A DNA stretch of 64,000 bases from assembly GCF_002752655.1 (NCBI RefSeq), contig NZ_CP023737.1, positions 868,001-932,000 of the forward strand, written 5' to 3'. Positions 27,984-37,291 of the stretch are shown in pieces. The translations under genes and the position numbers were made by a program. Origin of the DNA: Methylosinus trichosporium OB3b. GTDB taxonomy: Bacteria; Pseudomonadota; Alphaproteobacteria; Rhizobiales; Beijerinckiaceae. The notes beneath the pieces were generated by a model. It was given only the letters and a program-made list of their open reading frames with translations, ran no database searches and was not told where the DNA came from. Every line of letters starts with the position of its first letter. Position 1 is the stretch's first letter.

Positions 27984-30194
27984 TCAGAACTCCACTTTCA
28001 CCGAGCCACGGAACGTGCGCGGCGCGCCGGGGATGAAATTCGCCGTCCCGCCGGAGGTCGTGTAATAGGTCACGTCGCCGAGATTCTTGACGTTCAGCTG
28101 GAAAGTGATCTTCCGCTTCTCGACCTCCAAGCTATAGCGCCCCATGAGATCGACGACCGTATAGGCTGGCAGAGCGAAGCTGTTCGCCTTGTCGACCTCC
28201 ATCGTCCCGCGCGCGACGAATCCCGCGCCGAAGGCGAAGCCCCGCAGCGGCTCGAAATCCGGCTCATAGACGGCCCACAGGCTGCCGGCGTTGCGCGGCA
28301 CGCCCCACCAATGATTGCCGACCTTGCCGCCCTGAATGTCGGAAATGATCCGCGAGTCGATATTGGCGTAGCTGCCGATGATCTTCAGCTCGGGAGTCAC
28401 CTGTCCTTGAACGTCGAATTCGACGCCCGAGTTGCGCACGGCGCCGGAGACCTCCGAGACGCCGAAAGCTTGGCCGGCACCGAGAACCGGCGAGCGCACA
28501 TTGCTCTTGACGATGTCGAAATAGGAGGCCGTCGCCGACAATCTGCCGTCGAGCAGCTCCACCTTCGCGCCGCCTTCCCATTGCCGCGCCTGCTCCGGCG
28601 GCAGCGGCGTGAGCGACGTGCTCACGCCATTGCTCATTCCGAAGCCCTCGACATAATTGCCATAGAGGCTCAGTTGCGGGAGTGGCCGCCACAACAGAGC
28701 GACTCGCGGCTTCACGGCGTCGGCCGCGAGCGAGGACGACGAGCTGGAATAGGCCGGATAAAAGGAGGTGAATGCGGTCGAGTTGCGCGCCGAATCATAG
28801 CGGAAGCCGGTCAGGAGCTGAAAGTCGAAGGGCAGCTTCACCTGATCCTGCATATAAACGCCGTACCAGCTCTCGCGATAGATGTCGTGTTCGGCCCATT
28901 CCGCCGCCGCGGTCGCAAATCGCCGCAAATCCATGCGCGTCGGAGAATAGAGATCGGTCGAAGGGACGCCGGAGAAATTGGCGGTCCAATTGTAATCGTC
29001 GTTGGTCTTGTAGCCGTCGGCGCCGACGAGCAGCGTATGCGCGAGGCCGAATGTGTCGAAATGGCCCGTGAGCTCGAGACTGGTGAAATAATTCTGCTCC
29101 TGAACGTTGAACATATAGAAGTCCCGCGCGAGCGGGCAGGACGCCGGCGAGCAATTGGCCGGGTCGGGATTATAAACGTCGACCCATGGGTTCGGAACGT
29201 CGCGGAGATCGATATCCAGTCGATGGACGATCTTCCAGTCGCTATCGAAGGCGTGCGAGAAATGATAGCCGAAGCGGAACTCCGACTTGGTCAGCAGCGC
29301 CGCGTCATAGGAGCCGAAGGTGCGCGACCTCGGAACCGCCCCGACCGAATTCCACGACTTCGGGACGCCGGAGCTGTAGATCCCGGGAATGCCGGTGTCC
29401 TGGGCGTCGCGACCGCGATAGAATTGCAGATAGACGGTCGCCGAGGTGTCCTGCGTCGGCTCGAAAGTGATCTTCGGCGCGACATAGATGTGATTATTGT
29501 GCAGCCCCTCGCGAAACGAGTCGGCGTTCTGATAGGCGGCGTCGAGGCGATAGAGCAGCGTCTTGTCCTCATTGAGCGGGCCCGTCATGCTCAATGTGGT
29601 GCGATATTCATTGTAGGAGCCGATGAGCTGCTGCATCTCGTAATGCGGCTCGGCCTGCGGCTTCTTCGTCGTCACCTCGACGAGGCCGCCCGGCTGCATG
29701 CGGCCGTAGAGGATCGAGGACGGCCCCTTGACGACTTCCACCTGCTGCACGTCGACCGTGTCGCGCGGCGGCAGAGGCGTGAACGGATTGACGCGGACGC
29801 CATCCTGATAATAGGCGTATTCGAGGAAGCCGCGAATATTCCATCCGCCCTGAAATCCGTTATAGGGCGCGACGAAGACGTTGCTGACGTTGCGCGTCGC
29901 CTCCTCGATCACCACGGCTTGCTGATCATCGAGGACCTGCCGCGGCACCACCTGAATATTGATGGGCGTGTCCATGATCGGCGTGTCGGTCTTCGTTCCC
30001 GAGCTGGCGTTCCAGACCTTGTAGGCGGATGGATCCTTCTGGCTGCCTTTCGCCGCCGGGCCAGTCGAGGCGCCGCGGCCGCCGCCGGCGGCCGCGATAT
30101 CGATCTCGGGCAGAGCCTCCTGCGCTTGGGCGGAGGCGAGGGCGAGCATGAGCGCTCCGGCGGAGGCGCCGGACTGTAGCAGAGTGCGGAACAT
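27984..30194 (-). CDS. TonB-dependent siderophore receptor
   Basis: A 736-residue outer-membrane receptor. A signal peptide (ending ASAQAQEALP) is followed by the plug domain (PINIQVVPRQVLDDQQAVVI, then VEVVKGPSSILYGRMQPGG and VEVTTKKP), then a 22-strand barrel ending with the aromatic-terminated RGSVKVEF. This architecture is that of FhuA/FpvA-type ferric siderophore receptors. The ATG at 30194 has GGAGAT upstream. A DUF2946-like gene lies upstream and PepSY and DUF1636 genes downstream; the adjacent two-component system is divergent. The ligand cannot be told from sequence alone. Confidence 0.93.
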   Translation of the reverse strand: MFRTLLQSGASAGALMLALASAQAQEALPEIDIAAAGGGRGASTGPAAKGSQKDPSAYKVWNASSGTKTDTPIMDTPINIQVVPRQVLDDQQAVVIEEATRNVSNVFVAPYNGFQGGWNIRGFLEYAYYQDGVRVNPFTPLPPRDTVDVQQVEVVKGPSSILYGRMQPGGLVEVTTKKPQAEPHYEMQQLIGSYNEYRTTLSMTGPLNEDKTLLYRLDAAYQNADSFREGLHNNHIYVAPKITFEPTQDTSATVYLQFYRGRDAQDTGIPGIYSSGVPKSWNSVGAVPRSRTFGSYDAALLTKSEFRFGYHFSHAFDSDWKIVHRLDIDLRDVPNPWVDVYNPDPANCSPASCPLARDFYMFNVQEQNYFTSLELTGHFDTFGLAHTLLVGADGYKTNDDYNWTANFSGVPSTDLYSPTRMDLRRFATAAAEWAEHDIYRESWYGVYMQDQVKLPFDFQLLTGFRYDSARNSTAFTSFYPAYSSSSSSLAADAVKPRVALLWRPLPQLSLYGNYVEGFGMSNGVSTSLTPLPPEQARQWEGGAKVELLDGRLSATASYFDIVKSNVRSPVLGAGQAFGVSEVSGAVRNSGVEFDVQGQVTPELKIIGSYANIDSRIISDIQGGKVGNHWWGVPRNAGSLWAVYEPDFEPLRGFAFGAGFVARGTMEVDKANSFALPAYTVVDLMGRYSLEVEKRKITFQLNVKNLGDVTYYTTSGGTANFIPGAPRTFRGSVKVEF

Positions 30195-30276
30195 GGAAAT
30201 CTCCTGGAACGGCTCGTCCCCGAGCCTCGTCTCGACATCGGCTTGGCGGCGGGTCCTCGCGGGCGCCGCGGATCGA

Positions 30277-30678
30277 TCAGGAGAAGCGCGGCGGCGCCTG
30301 CGCCGACCAGGAGCTGGCCCAGCCCGCCAGGCGGCGCTCGGCCAGGGATTCGAAACCGAGCGCGCCGGCGCGGACGACGATCGACATCGGCGCGGGCGTC
30401 TCGAGCGCAGCGATGGGCGTGATCGGCGCATCGCCGGACTCGCCGCGTAGGCAGCAGTGCGACCTAGAGGAGTCGCAAGACGGCGCGCTATGACCGTCGC
30501 CGGAAGCGGGAATGCAGATCGTCGTCGCGGCGACGGCGCGAAAGCCGGGCGTCGCCTGCGCCGAAGCGCCGAAGCCGGCGAGGAGCGCGTGCAGGACCAT
30601 CGCCAGCGCGGCGACGAGCATCGCCGCCGATTGCGTCGGCCCCACCCGCCTCCGATCTCCGCTCGACCGCACGACCAC
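30277..30678 (-). CDS. Small DUF2946-like exported protein
   Basis: A 133-residue protein with one N-terminal hydrophobic segment (AAMLVAALAMVLHALLAGFG) and a Cys/His motif, TTICIPASGDG then SRSHCCLRGE, as in DUF2946 proteins often found beside TonB receptors and copper or iron uptake genes. The likely start is a GTG at 30678. It precedes the receptor by 82 bp. A second protein with a similar layout is at 44915-45286. Function unknown; metal sensing or shuttling is inference. Confidence 0.65.
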   Translation of the reverse strand: MVVRSSGDRRRVGPTQSAAMLVAALAMVLHALLAGFGASAQATPGFRAVAATTICIPASGDGHSAPSCDSSRSHCCLRGESGDAPITPIAALETPAPMSIVVRAGALGFESLAERRLAGWASSWSAQAPPRFS

Positions 30679-30849
30679 CCGCCGCTCTCCCGTCCGCCCC
30701 GGCGTCGCCGAGTTGCTGCGCTTCTGGTTTAGGCAGGTTCCGTCCCCTCAAAGTTACGCTTTTGCGCGCGCGCTCGAAAGCCTTGGAACTGTGGCAAAAA
30801 CATCACGGTCGCGCCCCCGACGGGGCTTGCCAATGGCGCCCTTTTCATC

Positions 30850-31578
30850 GTGAATTCGACTGGACCTCAGGTTGCGGAGCGGCGCCCCTTGCGAATTTTG
30901 CTGGTCGAGGATCACGACGAATTGGCGAGCCGGATTGCGCGGCGCATCCGGCGCGCCGGCTATGCGGTCGATCATGCGGACAGCATTGAACGGGCGAAGA
31001 CGGCGCTGGAGGCGGGTCCTTTCGCCGTGGCTCTGCTCGACCGCCGCCTGCCGGACGGCGACGGCCTGTCGCTGATCCCGCTGATGCGCGCCAGGCAGCC
31101 GGGCGGGCGCATATTGGTGCTGACCGCGCTCGACGCGGTCGACGACCGCATCGAAGGGCTCGACGCCGGCGCCGACGATTATCTGACGAAGCCCTTCAAC
31201 CTCGACGAGCTGATGGCGCGCATCCGCGCGAGCCTTCGACGTCCCGGCGGCGAGGTGACGCCGCCGATCGCGATCGGCGCTCTCGCCTTCGACCTCGACG
31301 CGCGCACGGTGAGCGTCGCCGGCCGTCCCGTCGTGTTGCTGCGGCGCGAGCTCGCCTTGCTCGAAGCGCTGGCGCGTCGCGCCGGACGCGTCGTGATGCG
31401 CGAGGCGCTGATCGCCGGGATCTATGGCGCCGACGAGGAGATCGAGGAGCATACGCTGACGACGCTCGTCTCGCGGCTGCGAACGCGCCTGCAGGAGCAC
31501 GGCGCCGGCGTGGAGATTCATTCGGCGCGCGGGCTCGGCTACATGCTCTCCGAAGCCAAGCCGAAGGGCGGGAATTGA
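30850..31578 (+). CDS. OmpR-family response regulator
   Basis: A 242-residue two-component regulator. The receiver domain has ILLVEDHDELA, phospho-acceptor Asp64 (ALLDRRLPDGDG) and YLTKPF; the winged-helix DNA-binding domain ends VVMREALIAGIYG and TTLVSRLRTRLQEHG with RGLGYML. The start is a GTG at 30850. The stop overlaps the kinase start by 4 bases (TTGA), so the two are translationally coupled. It is divergent from the TonB-receptor operon, which it may regulate (inference). Confidence 0.92.
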   Translation: MNSTGPQVAERRPLRILLVEDHDELASRIARRIRRAGYAVDHADSIERAKTALEAGPFAVALLDRRLPDGDGLSLIPLMRARQPGGRILVLTALDAVDDRIEGLDAGADDYLTKPFNLDELMARIRASLRRPGGEVTPPIAIGALAFDLDARTVSVAGRPVVLLRRELALLEALARRAGRVVMREALIAGIYGADEEIEEHTLTTLVSRLRTRLQEHGAGVEIHSARGLGYMLSEAKPKGGN

Positions 31579-32945
31579 CCAAAGCGCCGTCCCTCGCCCT
31601 TCGCATCGTCGGCTTTCTCATCGTCGCGCAAATCTTCGCCTTCGCCATCGGCTGGATCGCGACCTTCACGCTCGGAGCCTATGGCCTCGGCTATATGGTC
31701 TATTCGTTCGACGCTCTGGCCGCTTCGCGCACCAAGGATATGATCGTCATGTCGCTGACGCGCGGCGAGGATCGGCGGTTGCGAATCGAGCCGAACGCGG
31801 AATTGCGCGCGGAGATCGCACGCGCCCCCCTCATGCGCTATGCGGCCTTCGAGGCGATGACCGGACGAGCAGTCGAGGGCTCGGCTCCGGAGCTGGTCCC
31901 GCTTCTGGCGAAAATCGTCGATCTCAGCACGACTCATGCGCATTTCAATTTGCCGGAGGACCCGAAGACCGAGGAGCTCGGCTTCATGGCTGTGACGCGC
32001 ACGCCGTTCGGACAAATGCATATCGCCACCTATCGGCAGAAATTCCGCTTCGACGACTTCTATTATTCGATGCGAGACGAGTTCGCGTGGCTCAACGCCT
32101 ATATCGTCGCCGTGGTGCTGATCTCCGCCGCAACCGCTTGGTTCGCCGTGCGCCAGGGGTTGCGCCCGCTCGCCTCGGTGGCCGCGGGGGCGGCGCGCAT
32201 CGACATGGATTCGCTGCATCAGCGACTGCCTCTGCGCGGCGTCCCCGCAGAAATTCTAACGCTCGTCGATTCGATGAACGGCGCGCTGGCGCGGCTCGAC
32301 GCGGGCGCTGCGCGCATGCGCCGCTACACCGCCAACGCCGCGCATGAATTGCGCACGCCGCTCGCCATTCTGCGCGCGCGGCTCGAAGACAAGGAAGACC
32401 CGACCTTCAAGAGCGATCTGATGCGCGACGCCAGCCAGCTGCAGGCGATCGTCGAGCAATTATTGGCCGCCGCGCGGCTCGGCGAGCGTCAGGGCCCGGT
32501 CGACGAATGGGTCGATCTCGTCGACGCGATCCGGCGCATCGTCGCCGATTACATGCCGCTCGTCATCGAATGCGGCCGCGAGATCGCCTTCGAGGGCGGG
32601 CCGACGCCGGTCGTCGCGCGCGGCAACAGGCGCGCCATCGAATGCATCGTCGCCAATCTCATCGACAATGCGCTGCGCGCGGAGCCCCGCGGCGGCACGG
32701 TGCTCGTGACGGTCGGCGATGCGCGCATCGAGGTGATCGACCATGGCGAGGGCGTCGCGCCCGCCGATCGCGAGACCATCTTCGAGCCGTTCTGGCGCAA
32801 GAGCGAGGCGACGCCGGGAACCGGCCTCGGCCTCGCCGTCGCCAGGGAGCTGATGGAGAAGATGGGCGGCCGCATCGCCGTACTGCAGACGCCGGGCGGC
32901 GGCGCGACGTTCCGTTTGTCGTTCGCCCGCGGCGACCTCGGCTAG
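31575..32945 (+). CDS. Sensor histidine kinase
   Basis: A 456-residue membrane kinase. Membrane segments are at about 10-40 and 172-192, enclosing a periplasmic region of about 130 residues. The H-box is TANAAHELRTPLAILRARL with His257; the ATP-binding domain has ANLIDNALRAEP, VIDHGEGVAP and GTGLGLAVARELME. TTG at 31575 overlaps the regulator stop. It is the cognate kinase of the upstream regulator. The signal is not evident from sequence. Confidence 0.92.
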   Translation: MTKAPSLALRIVGFLIVAQIFAFAIGWIATFTLGAYGLGYMVYSFDALAASRTKDMIVMSLTRGEDRRLRIEPNAELRAEIARAPLMRYAAFEAMTGRAVEGSAPELVPLLAKIVDLSTTHAHFNLPEDPKTEELGFMAVTRTPFGQMHIATYRQKFRFDDFYYSMRDEFAWLNAYIVAVVLISAATAWFAVRQGLRPLASVAAGAARIDMDSLHQRLPLRGVPAEILTLVDSMNGALARLDAGAARMRRYTANAAHELRTPLAILRARLEDKEDPTFKSDLMRDASQLQAIVEQLLAAARLGERQGPVDEWVDLVDAIRRIVADYMPLVIECGREIAFEGGPTPVVARGNRRAIECIVANLIDNALRAEPRGGTVLVTVGDARIEVIDHGEGVAPADRETIFEPFWRKSEATPGTGLGLAVARELMEKMGGRIAVLQTPGGGATFRLSFARGDLG

Positions 32946-33007
32946 AGCGCCTTCCGATCGAACAGAATCGTTCGATCGATCAGAATTCGCTCAAACGAGA
33001 GGCTGCC

Positions 33008-33045
33008 AGAGCGCTATGCGACCCAATCGGATCGGATAGCGCTCT
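33008..33045. repeat. Inverted repeat after the histidine kinase gene
   Basis: AGAGCGCTAT (33008-33017) pairs with ATAGCGCTCT (33036-33045) with CAATCGGATCGGAT between. The 5' gap (32946-33174) also has TCGATCGATC and a family B relative at 33136-33152 (GCGAGCCTCGAGGCTCGC). No T-tract follows. Confidence 0.5.
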
Positions 33046-33135
33046 AGAGCCAAAGCTCCGAACGCAGCGCGATATCGCTTCGAAATTCGGGCCCGGCGCC
33101 GCATTTGGCCCCGACTTCGCATAGCTGCGCTCGTC

Positions 33136-33152
33136 GCGAGCCTCGAGGCTCG
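33136..33152. repeat. Diverged family B palindrome copy
   Basis: GCGAGCCTCGAGGCTCGC differs from the family core only in its centre (TCGA for TGAA). It lies just before the rhodanese-ankyrin gene, whose ribosome binding site follows at GAGGATGG. Confidence 0.6.
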
Positions 33153-33174
33153 CTCTCGAGAGCGAGGATGGAAC

Positions 33175-33963
33175 ATGACCGAGGGGCAAGGATTTCGCCG
33201 GATCGACGTGGCCGCGGCGCGCGCCGTGCTGAGCGCGGGCGACGCGCTGGTGCTCGACGTGCGCGACCCCGCTTCCTATGCCCGCGGGCACATCGCCGGC
33301 GCCGAGAACGCCTCGCAGGAGGACCTGTCTTTTTATCTGTTCGAGACGCCGAAGGAAACGCCGGTCGTCGTCTGCTGCTATCATGGCAATTCGAGCCAAG
33401 CCTATGCGAAAGTGTTCGCCGACATGGGCTTTGCGCAGGTCTACAGCCTCGATGGCGGCTATGAGGCCTGGGCCGCCGCCGAACGCGCCGCGGCGACGGC
33501 GGCGCCCGCCCTCGGCGCCGCGCTGAGCGCGTTTCTTGTCGAGAACGGCTTTCCGCCGGGCGATGTGAACGCCAAGGACAAGACCGGCGCGACGGCGCTG
33601 ATGGCCGCCGCGCGGCTCGCGCCGCCGGAGCTGGTGAAGGAGCTGCTCGCAGCCGGCGCCGACCTCCATGCGATCAACGCCGACGGCAATCAGGCGCTGT
33701 GGCTCGCCTGCGTCGGCGAGAATGTCGACAACATCCGCCTGCTCGTCGAAGCGGGAATCGACATCGGCCATGTCAATCTCACCGGCGCCACGGCGCTGAT
33801 GTTCGCAGCCTCCTCCGGCCGCGCCAAGGCGGTCGCGGCGCTGCTCGCCGCCGGCGCCGATCCTGCCCAGGAGACCGATCTCGGCCTCTCGGCGCTGGAA
33901 ATGGCCGCGACTGAAGAGTGCCTGACGCTGATGCGCGCCGCCGCGCGAGCCAAACGCGGCTGA
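33175..33963 (+). CDS. Rhodanese-ankyrin repeat fusion protein
   Basis: A 262-residue fusion. Residues 8-100 form a single rhodanese domain: VLDVRDPASYARGHIAGA and active-site loop VVVCCYHGNSSQAYAKV, whose CYHGNSS equals that of GlpE, so sulfurtransferase activity is expected. Residues 115-255 hold three to four ankyrin repeats (for instance KTGATALMAAARLAPPELVK and NLTGATALMFAASSGRAKA). The ankyrins probably dock the sulfurtransferase to a partner protein. No signal peptide. A single transcription unit between the kinase and trpS. Confidence 0.9.
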   Translation: MTEGQGFRRIDVAAARAVLSAGDALVLDVRDPASYARGHIAGAENASQEDLSFYLFETPKETPVVVCCYHGNSSQAYAKVFADMGFAQVYSLDGGYEAWAAAERAAATAAPALGAALSAFLVENGFPPGDVNAKDKTGATALMAAARLAPPELVKELLAAGADLHAINADGNQALWLACVGENVDNIRLLVEAGIDIGHVNLTGATALMFAASSGRAKAVAALLAAGADPAQETDLGLSALEMAATEECLTLMRAAARAKRG

Positions 33964-34007
33964 GCCGCCCGGAGCCCGGCAATCGGGTCGAGGAACAAAT
34001 TCGCAAC

Positions 34008-34127
34008 CCTCGTCCTGAAGGAGCCGCCGCAGGCGGCGTCTCGAAGGACGGCCGCGGGGCGAAGTGATAGGTTTCTTCTCGTTGCCGTCCTTCGAGACGC
34101 CCGCTTCGCGGGCTCCTCAGGACGAGG
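34008..34127. repeat. Family C palindrome doublet
   Basis: 34008-34050 (CCCTCGTCCTGAAGGAGCCG, then GCGTCTCGAAGGACGG) and 34086-34127 (CCGTCCTTCGAGACGCCC, then GGGCTCCTCAGGACGAGG) are inverted copies of one element with about 35 bases between. A diverged copy is at 15945-16000. Confidence 0.75.
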
Positions 34128-34243
34128 ATGACGGGAGCGCATTCCTTCACCCGTTTGCCATGGACCCCGGAGCGCCGATACTTGCGCTCCGGTCCTCTCA
34201 TTGCCATAAGAGCCGCCGGCCTCAAACCAGTCGGCGCTCATAC

Positions 34244-35278
34244 ATGACCAGCTTTCCCCGGCGCGTCTTCTCCGGCGTGCAGTCCACCGGCAATCTGCAC
34301 CTCGGCAATTATCTCGGCGCGATCGTCAAATTCGTCGAGCTGCAGCAGAGCTTCGACTGCCTCTATTGCGTCGTCGACCTGCACGCCATCACGGTGCCGC
34401 AGGACCCGCTCAAGCTCAAAGCCAACACGCGCGAGATCGCCGCCGCCTTCATCGCCTGCGGCATCGATCCGAAGAAGAACATCGTGTTCAATCAGAGCCA
34501 GGTGGCCGAGCACGCCGAGCTCGCCTGGGTGCTCAACTGCGTCGCCCGCATCGGCTGGCTCAACCGCATGACGCAGTTCAAGGACAAGGCCGGCAAGGAT
34601 CGCGAGAACGCCTCCATGGGCCTGCTCGACTATCCGGTGCTGATGGCCGCCGATATTCTCATTTATCGCGCGACTCATGTGCCGGTCGGCGACGACCAGA
34701 AGCAGCACCTCGAGCTCTCTCGCGACATCGCGCAGAAGTTCAACAACGACTTCGCCGAGTCGATTCTCCGCAATGGTTTCGGCGAGGCCTTCTTCCCGCT
34801 GCCCGAGCCCTTGATCTCCGGCCCGGCGACGCGGGTGATGAGCCTGCGCGACGGTTCGAAGAAAATGTCGAAGTCGGACGCGTCCGACTATTCGCGCATA
34901 AATCTCGCCGACGACGCCGACCAGATCGCGACGAAGATCAAGAAGGCCAAGACCGATCCCGACGCCCTCCCCTCGGAGGAGAAGGGTCTCGAGGGCCGGC
35001 CGGAGGCGCAAAATCTCGTCGGCATTTTCGCTGCGCTGTCGCAGCGCGCCAAGGCCGATGTGCTGGCCGAGTTCGGCGGCGCCAATTTCTCGACCTTCAA
35101 GAACGCCCTCGTCGATCTCGCGGTCGAGAAGCTCTCGCCGATCACCGCCGAGATGCGCCGCCTCTCGGCCGACGAGGCTTATGTCGACGGCGTGCTGCGC
35201 GACGGCGCCGAGCGAGCGCGCGAATTGGCGCGCGCCAATATGGACGCGGTAAAGGATATCGTCGGCTTCCTGCGCTGA
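34244..35278 (+). CDS. trpS: Tryptophanyl-tRNA synthetase
   Basis: A 344-residue class I aminoacyl-tRNA synthetase. The HIGH-like motif is in [17 protein letters not shown] and the KMSKS loop is [15 protein letters not shown]. The tryptophan-specific [20 protein letters not shown] region is intact. The ATG at 34244 gives the family start ([14 protein letters not shown]); earlier in-frame codons run through repeat C. Cytoplasmic, essential. Confidence 0.97.
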   Translation: MTSFPRRVFSGVQSTGNLHLGNYLGAIVKFVELQQSFDCLYCVVDLHAITVPQDPLKLKANTREIAAAFIACGIDPKKNIVFNQSQVAEHAELAWVLNCVARIGWLNRMTQFKDKAGKDRENASMGLLDYPVLMAADILIYRATHVPVGDDQKQHLELSRDIAQKFNNDFAESILRNGFGEAFFPLPEPLISGPATRVMSLRDGSKKMSKSDASDYSRINLADDADQIATKIKKAKTDPDALPSEEKGLEGRPEAQNLVGIFAALSQRAKADVLAEFGGANFSTFKNALVDLAVEKLSPITAEMRRLSADEAYVDGVLRDGAERARELARANMDAVKDIVGFLR

Positions 35279-35341
35279 GACCACGTCGAGACACATCGCG
35301 AATCGAATCTCCTGCTATTCTCTCACGCGATGGAGAGACGC

Positions 35342-35902
35342 ATGAATCGCATCGGTTGCTCGCTGGCGGCGCTGCTCGTTTTCGGCGAATCCTGTTTCGC
35401 CGGCTGCAAGATCACTCACGCCGAGACGGACATCGCCGGCGTGGGGCTCGACGACGAGGCGAGCGCGGAGCGCGTGCTCGGCGCGCTCGATCAGCTTCCC
35501 GTCACCGGCGACGACATGCCGACGCTGCTGCTCTTCAATCGTGAGAAGAGCGAGATGGCGACGATGACGCAATATCCGGGCTCCGTGCGCGGCGCCTTCG
35601 CCGTGATCGAGGTGCGCTCGGCGGTCGGCGCCTCGCGGCGTCCCGGCAAGCTGCTCGAGACCGAGCATCTTGCGAGCGAGCGCGGCGTGAGGCTCGGCGT
35701 GCCGCAACAATTCGTGATCGACCTGCTCGGACTCTGCTTCACGCAGAAGAAGACCAAGGGCGGCCGCATGACCATCCGCTACGAGACCGAGGACCCGAGC
35801 CATCCGTTCCTGCAGCGCGTCCACATGCCGAATTATTTCGCCGAATACACGTTTCGTCACGATCGGCTCGTCGCCTTCCGCTACGGCAGCGATTATCCCT
35901 GA
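35342..35902 (+). CDS. Hypothetical exported protein
   Basis: A 186-residue protein with an N-terminal hydrophobic segment (RIGCSLAALLVFGESCFAG) and a soluble beta-rich part. I do not recognise a family. Four cysteines, of which SCFAGCK lies near the signal-peptide end and could be a weak lipobox. GGAGAG sits just before the ATG at 35342; an ATG at 35330 is the alternative. Its last 10 bases overlap the convergent glcF stop end. Confidence 0.6.
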   Translation: MNRIGCSLAALLVFGESCFAGCKITHAETDIAGVGLDDEASAERVLGALDQLPVTGDDMPTLLLFNREKSEMATMTQYPGSVRGAFAVIEVRSAVGASRRPGKLLETEHLASERGVRLGVPQQFVIDLLGLCFTQKKTKGGRMTIRYETEDPSHPFLQRVHMPNYFAEYTFRHDRLVAFRYGSDYP

Positions 35903-37182
35903 AGCGCCGCCGGCCGCGGCCCGCCGCAGGCCCAGTCGATGAGCTCGATCGTGTGCAGGATCGGAATGGACGTCCCCTGCCCGATCTGCATCATGCAGCC
36001 GAGATTGCCGGCGGCGACGGCGCGCGGCGCGAGCGTCTCGATATTGGCGATCTTGCGCGCCCGCAATTGCGTCGCCAGTTCCGGCTGCAGCAGATTATAG
36101 GTTCCGGCCGAGCCGCAGCAGATGTGACTCTCGGGAACCGCTGCGACATCGAAGCCGGCGCGACGCAGCAGCTCCATCGGCAGATCCGCGATCTTCTGCC
36201 CATGCTGCAGCGAGCAGGCCGAGTGATAGGCGACGCGCAGTGCGCCGACATCGATCTGCGGCGCCAGCCCGAGCTCGGCGACCACTTCCGTCACGTCGCG
36301 CGCCAGCGATGCGACGTGCGCCGCGTCCTGCGCGAGCGCCGCATCGTCGCGGAACATATGGCCATAGTCCTTGACCGTCGTTCCGCAGCCGGACGCATCG
36401 ATGACGATGCGATCCAATCCGCTGCTCTCGACCTCACGCGTCCAGGCTTCGATGTTTTTTCGCGCGAGCGCGTGCGACTCGTCCGTTCTGCCGAGATGAT
36501 GCGGCAGCGCGCCGCAACATCCGGCGCCTTTCACGACGACGACCTCGGCGCCGAGCCGCGTCAGCAGGCGCACCGTCGCTTCATGAATGCGCGTGTCGAG
36601 CACGGTCTGCGCGCAGCCGGAGAGAAGAGCGACGCGCATACGCCGCGGCGCCTTCGCCGCGAAGACCTGCGGCCGATCGACGGGCGAAGGCGGCGGCAGA
36701 CGCGCCGGCGCCATGTCGAAGAGCGCGGCGAAGCGCAGCGGCAGAAGGCGCGCGAACGGCCGCGCCAGAGCGGCGGCGCGCAGCGATTGCCGAAACAGAG
36801 CGGGGCGCGTCAGCGTGAAGGCGAGCGCCGCGCGCAGCAGACGCTCGAGCGGCGGACGGCGATAGGTCTTCTCGATATGCGCGCGCGCATGATCGACGAG
36901 ATGCATGTAATGCACGCTCGACGGACATGTGGTCATGCAGGAGAGGCAGGAGAGGCAGCGGTCGACATGCCGAACCGTGCGCGCGTCGGCGGGACGGTCG
37001 TTCTCCAGCATTTCCTTGATGAGATAGATGCGCCCGCGCGGACTGTCGAGCTCGTCGCCAGTGAGGAGATAAGTGGGGCAGGTCGCGGTGCAGAAGCCGC
37101 AATGCACGCAGGCGCGCAAAATCGTCTCCGATTGCGACATGTCGGAATCGGCGAGGAGACGGGGTGAGAAATGCGTCTGCAT
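35893..37182 (-). CDS. glcF: Glycolate oxidase iron-sulfur subunit GlcF
   Basis: A 429-residue subunit of membrane-associated glycolate oxidase (GlcDEF), which oxidises glycolate to glyoxylate. Two [4Fe-4S] motifs are present: CVHCGFCTATCP and CLSCLSCMTTCP. Two CCG-type domains follow (for instance VVVKGAGCCGALPHHLG and SHICCGSAGTYN). The ATG at 37182 follows a family B palindrome that the longer open frame would translate, so the later start is preferred. It is the third gene in the glcDEF order on this strand. Confidence 0.94.
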   Translation of the reverse strand: MQTHFSPRLLADSDMSQSETILRACVHCGFCTATCPTYLLTGDELDSPRGRIYLIKEMLENDRPADARTVRHVDRCLSCLSCMTTCPSSVHYMHLVDHARAHIEKTYRRPPLERLLRAALAFTLTRPALFRQSLRAAALARPFARLLPLRFAALFDMAPARLPPPSPVDRPQVFAAKAPRRMRVALLSGCAQTVLDTRIHEATVRLLTRLGAEVVVVKGAGCCGALPHHLGRTDESHALARKNIEAWTREVESSGLDRIVIDASGCGTTVKDYGHMFRDDAALAQDAAHVASLARDVTEVVAELGLAPQIDVGALRVAYHSACSLQHGQKIADLPMELLRRAGFDVAAVPESHICCGSAGTYNLLQPELATQLRARKIANIETLAPRAVAAGNLGCMMQIGQGTSIPILHTIELIDWACGGPRPAALQG

Positions 37183-37198
37183 CGCTATCGCCAGAAGT

Positions 37199-37221
37199 GC
37201 GAGCCTGAAGGCTCGCGGTCC
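37199..37221. repeat. Family B palindrome copy between glcE and glcF
   Basis: GCGAGCCTGAAGGCTCGC followed by GGTCC, identical to the copies at 7379 and 46104. It sits in the 109-bp gap between glcE and glcF and may modulate operon mRNA. Confidence 0.8.
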
Positions 37222-37291
37222 AGGGCGCGCGTCGCACCTCGAGCCCGCGGGCTCGCTTCTCGAAGCACATCCGTTCGCTGCTCGCAAGCCA

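Noticed and set aside
32507..33124. Additional plus-strand frame overlapping the histidine kinase end
   Set aside because: It is an off-frame, Arg-rich shadow of the kinase gene and following repeats.
34064..34243. Upstream extension of TrpS from 34064
   Set aside because: The extra residues derive from a family C repeat; the conserved start is at 34244.
37183..37287. Longer N-terminus for GlcF starting at 37287
   Set aside because: The added codons translate a family B palindrome and lack family resemblance; the ATG at 37182 fits relatives.
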